This document shows, one piece after another, positions 6,914 to 9,359 of a stretch of DNA of 9,359 nucleotides (within the stretch, counting starts at the first letter, position 1; every line of letters begins with the position of its first letter). The DNA comes from an uncultured Capnocytophaga sp. (GTDB lineage: Bacteria; Bacteroidota; Bacteroidia; Flavobacteriales; Flavobacteriaceae). The notes under the pieces were generated by a model. The model did no database searches. It saw only the letters and a list, made by a program, of their open reading frames with translations, and was not told the DNA's origin. Made by a program: the position numbers and the translations under genes. The DNA lies in NCBI GenBank assembly GCA_915070235.1, contig CAJZFM010000062.1, forward strand, positions 1 through 9,359, given 5' to 3'.

Positions 6914-6937
6914 AGTGATTGCCAGCCACTAATCACT
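6914..6937 (-). terminator. Intrinsic terminator at the end of the winged-helix gene
   Basis: On the minus strand AGTGATT, ten loop bases, AATCACT, then ATA and seven T. The 7-bp stem is AT-rich and so modest in strength, but the U-run is directly in place. The stop codon of the winged-helix gene (6935-6933) lies inside the left arm. It would end the upstream four-gene transcript before creD, fully or in part. Confidence 0.55.
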
Positions 6938-7238
6938 TCTCATTAGTTACTACAATGATTTTCTCAAGGGCTTCTAAGTGTTCTTGGAAGGCTTGGCGGC
7001 CTTTGGCAGTGGCTTTGTAGCGGGTATTAGTTTTGCGACCGATAAAAGTTTTTTCCACGGTGATATACTCCTCATTCTCAAGGGCACGGGTATGGCTGGC
7101 CAAGTTACCATCTGTAACGCCCAAGAGTTCCTTGAGGGTGTTAAAGTCGGCACTCTCATTGACCATGAGTACAGACATGATTGCCAAGCGAATACGATGG
7201 TCAAAGGCTTTATTGATATGTGCTAAAAGAGACTTCAA
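6933..7238 (-). CDS. Winged-helix transcriptional regulator (MarR/ArsR-like, HTH_34 type)
   Basis: A 101-residue single-domain DNA-binding protein. After a helix ending FDHRIRLAIMSVLM come the helix-turn-helix (about residues 32-57, DFNTLKELLGVTDGNLASHT, with TDGNLASHTRAL as recognition helix), the wing (about 60-75, ITVEKTFIGRKTNTRY) and a C-terminal helix with FQEHLEALEKI, likely the dimer interface. There is no metal-binding cysteine motif and no ligand domain. Small regulators of this type are commonly found beside creD and beside membrane proteins like that at 8474-9097 in Bacteroidota, so I infer that it controls this locus and perhaps itself. It begins 15 bp after the DUF3828-like gene stops and so lies in the same transcript; its stop is inside a terminator hairpin. 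It is GC-rich (34 of 60 at 7081-7140), unlike the two genes upstream. Confidence 0.92.
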   Translation of the reverse strand: MKSLLAHINKAFDHRIRLAIMSVLMVNESADFNTLKELLGVTDGNLASHTRALENEEYITVEKTFIGRKTNTRYKATAKGRQAFQEHLEALEKIIVVTNEK

Positions 7239-7253
7239 TTTATGGTGTCTTAA

Positions 7254-7712
7254 CTAATTCCTTTTTGGTTTGATATAGAAATTTTTATCACTTAAGATAT
7301 TGGTAATCATGTATTTTCCTTGACTATTTTTCTTTAATTGAAGATCTACACAAGTCTTCTTTTTGTCTTCGCTAAATTGAATGAAGCACACTTTATATAT
7401 ATTGCCTTCTATGTGGGTGATTTTTAAGCTATTGTTGAGTGTTTTTGCCTCATAGTCCTGTCCTTGTATAAAAGGATCATACCCTGGTGAATTGTCTTCG
7501 CCTGGTGGGGAGGGAGGAAATACTTTGAGAAACAATTCTTTAGAGAGATATTTTTTAAAAAGAGGCTCTTTGTCATCTAAGACCTCATCATATATTACTT
7601 TGTAAAACTCCTTCAAAGTAGCGATAGCCTTTTGGGTATCTGTATCATTGGTTTGTGCTCTCAGGGCTACCCCTCCCATGAGAAATAATAGAGTTGTGAT
7701 AAAAATTTTCAT
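7254..7712 (-). CDS. Secreted DUF3828-like protein
   Basis: A 152-residue protein with a signal peptide (MKIFITTLLFLMGGVALRA, probable cleavage before Q20) and no lipobox cysteine, so it is expected in the periplasm or outside the cell. The mature part has an amphipathic first helix with LKEFYKVIYDEVL and a central GYDPFIQGQDYE segment followed by beta strands. The FY...DPF.....QDY pattern is that of DUF3828, the family that includes YqhG and the Tai3-type immunity proteins; this match is from memory of the family and is not certain. It sits 10 bp after the preceding gene and 15 bp before the winged-helix gene, so it is within an operon. Its base composition (14 of 60 G+C at 7261-7320, 20 of 60 at 7561-7620) is far below that of the winged-helix gene next to it, suggesting a different origin. 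Confidence 0.82.
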   Translation of the reverse strand: MKIFITTLLFLMGGVALRAQTNDTDTQKAIATLKEFYKVIYDEVLDDKEPLFKKYLSKELFLKVFPPSPPGEDNSPGYDPFIQGQDYEAKTLNNSLKITHIEGNIYKVCFIQFSEDKKKTCVDLQLKKNSQGKYMITNILSDKNFYIKPKRN

Positions 7713-7722
7713 AATATATTTA

Positions 7723-8469
7723 TTATCCGTCCCATCCTATGTGGGTAATTTCTTTTCCTTCAAAGTCTATATCTAACAAATGATCAGGGGTAAAAATATC
7801 CCCAGCACTTATATGAGCAGCAACTCCTTTACTCCTAATATACATATGACCGCTATATACCTCCAAAGTATTATACCAATTATCATCAGCCTGAGGGGTA
7901 TATTCCCTACAATGCTCATTGTAATAGCTGATGAGTGTTGTTTTAGCATCCGAAAGCCATTCTAAATACTTATTTACACTATGCAAACAACTCTCTAAAG
8001 GAGTTTCTTTATTTATAAAGAAAGAAAAATCCTCTCCTTCTACCTCTTTGCCCAAAATAACTACTTTCTTCGTTGAGAGCACATATTCGCATTCCGACTC
8101 AAAATCTTCTACTTTCTCAAAATCAGCCACTTTAAGAGTTTTCTGCTTTTTCTTTGCTTTCAATTTGCGAATGTCCTTGATACAAAAAGTATTTTTATGC
8201 GTTTTGGCTTTGTCTTCCAAAACTAATAGTTTGCTTTTCTCCTTATAATTAGTAGTGTCTGCAATGCGTAAGAAAGTCTCATAAGCTGAGAGGTGGTATT
8301 CTAATAAGGTGTAAGTATCAGTAAGGATACGCTCCTCTTCTATGGTGCGTTCTTCTTTGGCTTGCAAGTCATATAACAAGTCGTAAAGAGCTATCGCTCC
8401 TTCATGATAGTCTGTTGCCTTGCGGAAAGCATTAGAAGCATCAATATAGCGCTTTAAAACTTCTGTCAT
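7723..8469 (-). CDS. Hypothetical protein, possible DUF2262-like C-terminal domain
   Basis: A 248-residue soluble protein with no signal peptide or membrane segment. Residues 1-95 are strongly helical and charged; 101-112 is a lysine-rich link (RKLKAKKKQKTL); from about 130 to the end it looks like an alpha/beta domain. The last 30 residues (SAGDIFTPDHLLDIDFEGKE and then ITHIGWDG) resemble the GD-[LI]-F ... DG ending of DUF2262-type proteins, but this is a weak memory-based likeness and I assign no function. Start choice: the frame is open to 8541, but that would overlap the upstream gene by 68 bp; ATG 8469 leaves a 4-bp gap after the upstream stop. It is 10 bp from the DUF3828-like gene and shares its AT-richness (18 of 60 G+C at 7981-8040), so the pair may have arrived together. 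Confidence 0.85.
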   Translation of the reverse strand: MTEVLKRYIDASNAFRKATDYHEGAIALYDLLYDLQAKEERTIEEERILTDTYTLLEYHLSAYETFLRIADTTNYKEKSKLLVLEDKAKTHKNTFCIKDIRKLKAKKKQKTLKVADFEKVEDFESECEYVLSTKKVVILGKEVEGEDFSFFINKETPLESCLHSVNKYLEWLSDAKTTLISYYNEHCREYTPQADDNWYNTLEVYSGHMYIRSKGVAAHISAGDIFTPDHLLDIDFEGKEITHIGWDG

Positions 8470-8473
8470 TACT

Positions 8474-9097
8474 TTATTTCTTTCTATTACGTTCGTATTT
8501 GAAGTGCATAATACCTCCATAAAGGATATGGCATAGGCCAAAACCTAAAGTCCAAAACAAAAGTCCATAACCAGGGAAATATGCAGCTAATAAACCTAAT
8601 ACGATTTCAGTAATCCCAAGGTAATGCACATCACCAAAGGTGTATTTGCTTACATTCACGCACGCCAATCCATAGAATATCAGGGTCATAGGAGCGAGCA
8701 AACCATAATGGCCATTCCTTAGAAGTAGCACACAGAGTACGCCTCCGGTGAGCAGAGGAAGGGCAAAGTTATATAAGGCACGCTTGGAAGTGGTATTGAC
8801 CAAGGTTTCCCCATTGCGTTTGGCCTTGTAGGCGGAAAACAAATAAGCGGTAACTATGGAAGCGATAAGTACCCCCAAGGCAATCGCTATCAATTTCTTA
8901 AAGGTGTAGCTTTCCAAAACCACATAAGACTCCTGTAGGTGGTGTGCTTCCAAAATCTTAAAAGCAGAACCAGCCCCAATAAGCGCATACACTCCTGCCA
9001 ATACTCCTGAGAGCCCGCTCAAGGAGAGAAATTGGGTGGAGCGACGCATCATCTGGCGTATTTCCTTCAGATCATCTAAGTATTTATGCTCTTCCAT
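8474..9097 (-). CDS. Six-helix membrane protein of the creD-associated operon
   Basis: A 207-residue protein with a soluble N-terminal helix (MEEHKYLDDLKEIRQMMRRS) and six hydrophobic segments at about residues 23-46, 69-90, 108-126, 131-149, 158-175 and 177-198, ending in a basic tail (KYERNRKK). The N-terminal pattern DLKEIRQMMRRST-FLSLSGLSGVLAG is one I recall from uncharacterised Bacteroidota membrane proteins encoded next to winged-helix regulators. Function is not known; a sensor or anti-regulator role for the neighbouring winged-helix protein is only a guess. It is the first gene of a four-gene transcript from a promoter ending at 9117, about 13 nt leader to the ATG at 9097. G+C is high for the window (30 of 60 at 8701-8760, 29 of 60 at 8821-8880), unlike the next two genes. 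Confidence 0.88.
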   Translation of the reverse strand: MEEHKYLDDLKEIRQMMRRSTQFLSLSGLSGVLAGVYALIGAGSAFKILEAHHLQESYVVLESYTFKKLIAIALGVLIASIVTAYLFSAYKAKRNGETLVNTTSKRALYNFALPLLTGGVLCVLLLRNGHYGLLAPMTLIFYGLACVNVSKYTFGDVHYLGITEIVLGLLAAYFPGYGLLFWTLGFGLCHILYGGIMHFKYERNRKK

Positions 9098-9116
9098 AAG
9101 AAAGTACTTTGAGCTG

Positions 9117-9148
9117 CAAAGTAACGATAAATAATTGATATAACCAAA
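9117..9148 (-). promoter_or_regulatory. Promoter of the four-gene membrane protein/regulator operon
   Basis: On the minus strand TTTG at 9148-9145, a 20-base gap, and TTACTTTG at 9124-9117, one base from TAnnTTTG. Predicted transcript start is near 9110. Leader length (about 13 nt) matches that of surE and the DUF4199 gene, which supports all three calls. Confidence 0.65.
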
Positions 9149-9163
9149 TGTTTTTTGATTTTT

Positions 9164-9359
9164 TTATTTATCAAAATTTGAGGCGATTCTTTGGAGTTCT
9201 TCCTCGACATGCGAGGGAGTTAGTAGCGTGGTATTTACTATAGAAGTCTTTTTGTGGATAAAGACATTTCCTTCTCGGGGTTGATAAAGTGTTTCTTGCA
9301 CACTATTTTCATAGGTAGGAGGAAAGTGAATATGACGCAATCGGACAAACATCTCTCGG
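9164..9359 (-). CDS. 3' end of an unrecognised gene, cut by the window edge
   Basis: The last 65 codons or so of a minus-strand gene that stops at 9164. An ATG occurs at 9352, but the frame stays open to the window edge (the codons before it read Arg-Glu), so it is more likely an internal methionine than the start. The visible product contains RLRHIHFPPTYENSVQETLY, then IHKKTSIVNTTLLTPS and an acidic helix HVEEELQRIASNFDK. It has no membrane segment or signal peptide in the visible part. I do not recognise the family. The operon promoter for the next gene lies 16 bp past its stop codon, so the two are probably separate transcription units. Confidence 0.6.
   Translation of the reverse strand, partial: REMFVRLRHIHFPPTYENSVQETLYQPREGNVFIHKKTSIVNTTLLTPSHVEEELQRIASNFDK

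Noticed and set aside
9153..9176. Inverted repeat TTTTGAT/ATCAAAA across the stop codon at 9164 as a terminator.
   Set aside because: Stem is nearly all A-T, and the minus-strand transcript has A rather than a U-run after it.
1..9359. CRISPR arrays, tRNA or rRNA genes, insertion sequences.
   Set aside because: No spaced direct repeats, no cloverleaf-like or rRNA sequence, and no transposase or integrase reading frame was seen on either strand.

Overview
The window looks like chromosomal DNA of a low-to-moderate GC Bacteroidota, most probably a flavobacterium of the Capnocytophaga type (genus is inference). The support is the gene families present (DUF4199, a CreD paired with a small winged-helix regulator), the absence of clear Shine-Dalgarno sites, and three promoters of the Bacteroidota form TTG/TTTG - N18-20 - TAnnTTTG (one with a single mismatch). 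Every gene found is on the minus strand, so transcription runs from high to low coordinates.

From right to left: (a) 9164-9359, the 3' end of an unrecognised gene that runs off the window. (b) 6933-9097, a four-gene run: a six-helix membrane protein, an AT-rich gene of unknown function, an AT-rich secreted DUF3828-like protein, and a winged-helix regulator whose stop codon lies inside a likely terminator. (c) creD (5445-6818), an inner-membrane CreD homologue with a weak promoter of its own overlapped by palindromic, operator-like sequence. (d) A DUF4199 membrane protein with a strong promoter, bracketed by a perfect 19-bp inverted repeat. (e) surE with a clear promoter, overlapping a three-helix small membrane protein by 14 bp. 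(f) A type I restriction-modification locus: full-length hsdR, then a half-size hsdS with one target recognition domain. No hsdM is present; it is expected beyond position 1.

The main discovery is at the left edge. The half-size hsdS ends just after a run of eight C (coding strand), and the sequence beyond it, in the other frame, encodes LPKLRF, the motif that opens an HsdS half. Losing one C would fuse this 193-residue half to a second half lying off the window. The locus therefore looks like a phase-variable specificity switch, comparable in principle to Neisseria gonorrhoeae NgoAV, toggling between a single-TRD subunit and a two-TRD subunit and so changing the DNA sequence that is methylated and restricted.

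Second in interest is the pair of AT-rich genes (7254-8469) between the GC-richer membrane gene and the winged-helix regulator. They look like accessory cargo added to an older membrane protein - regulator - creD module.
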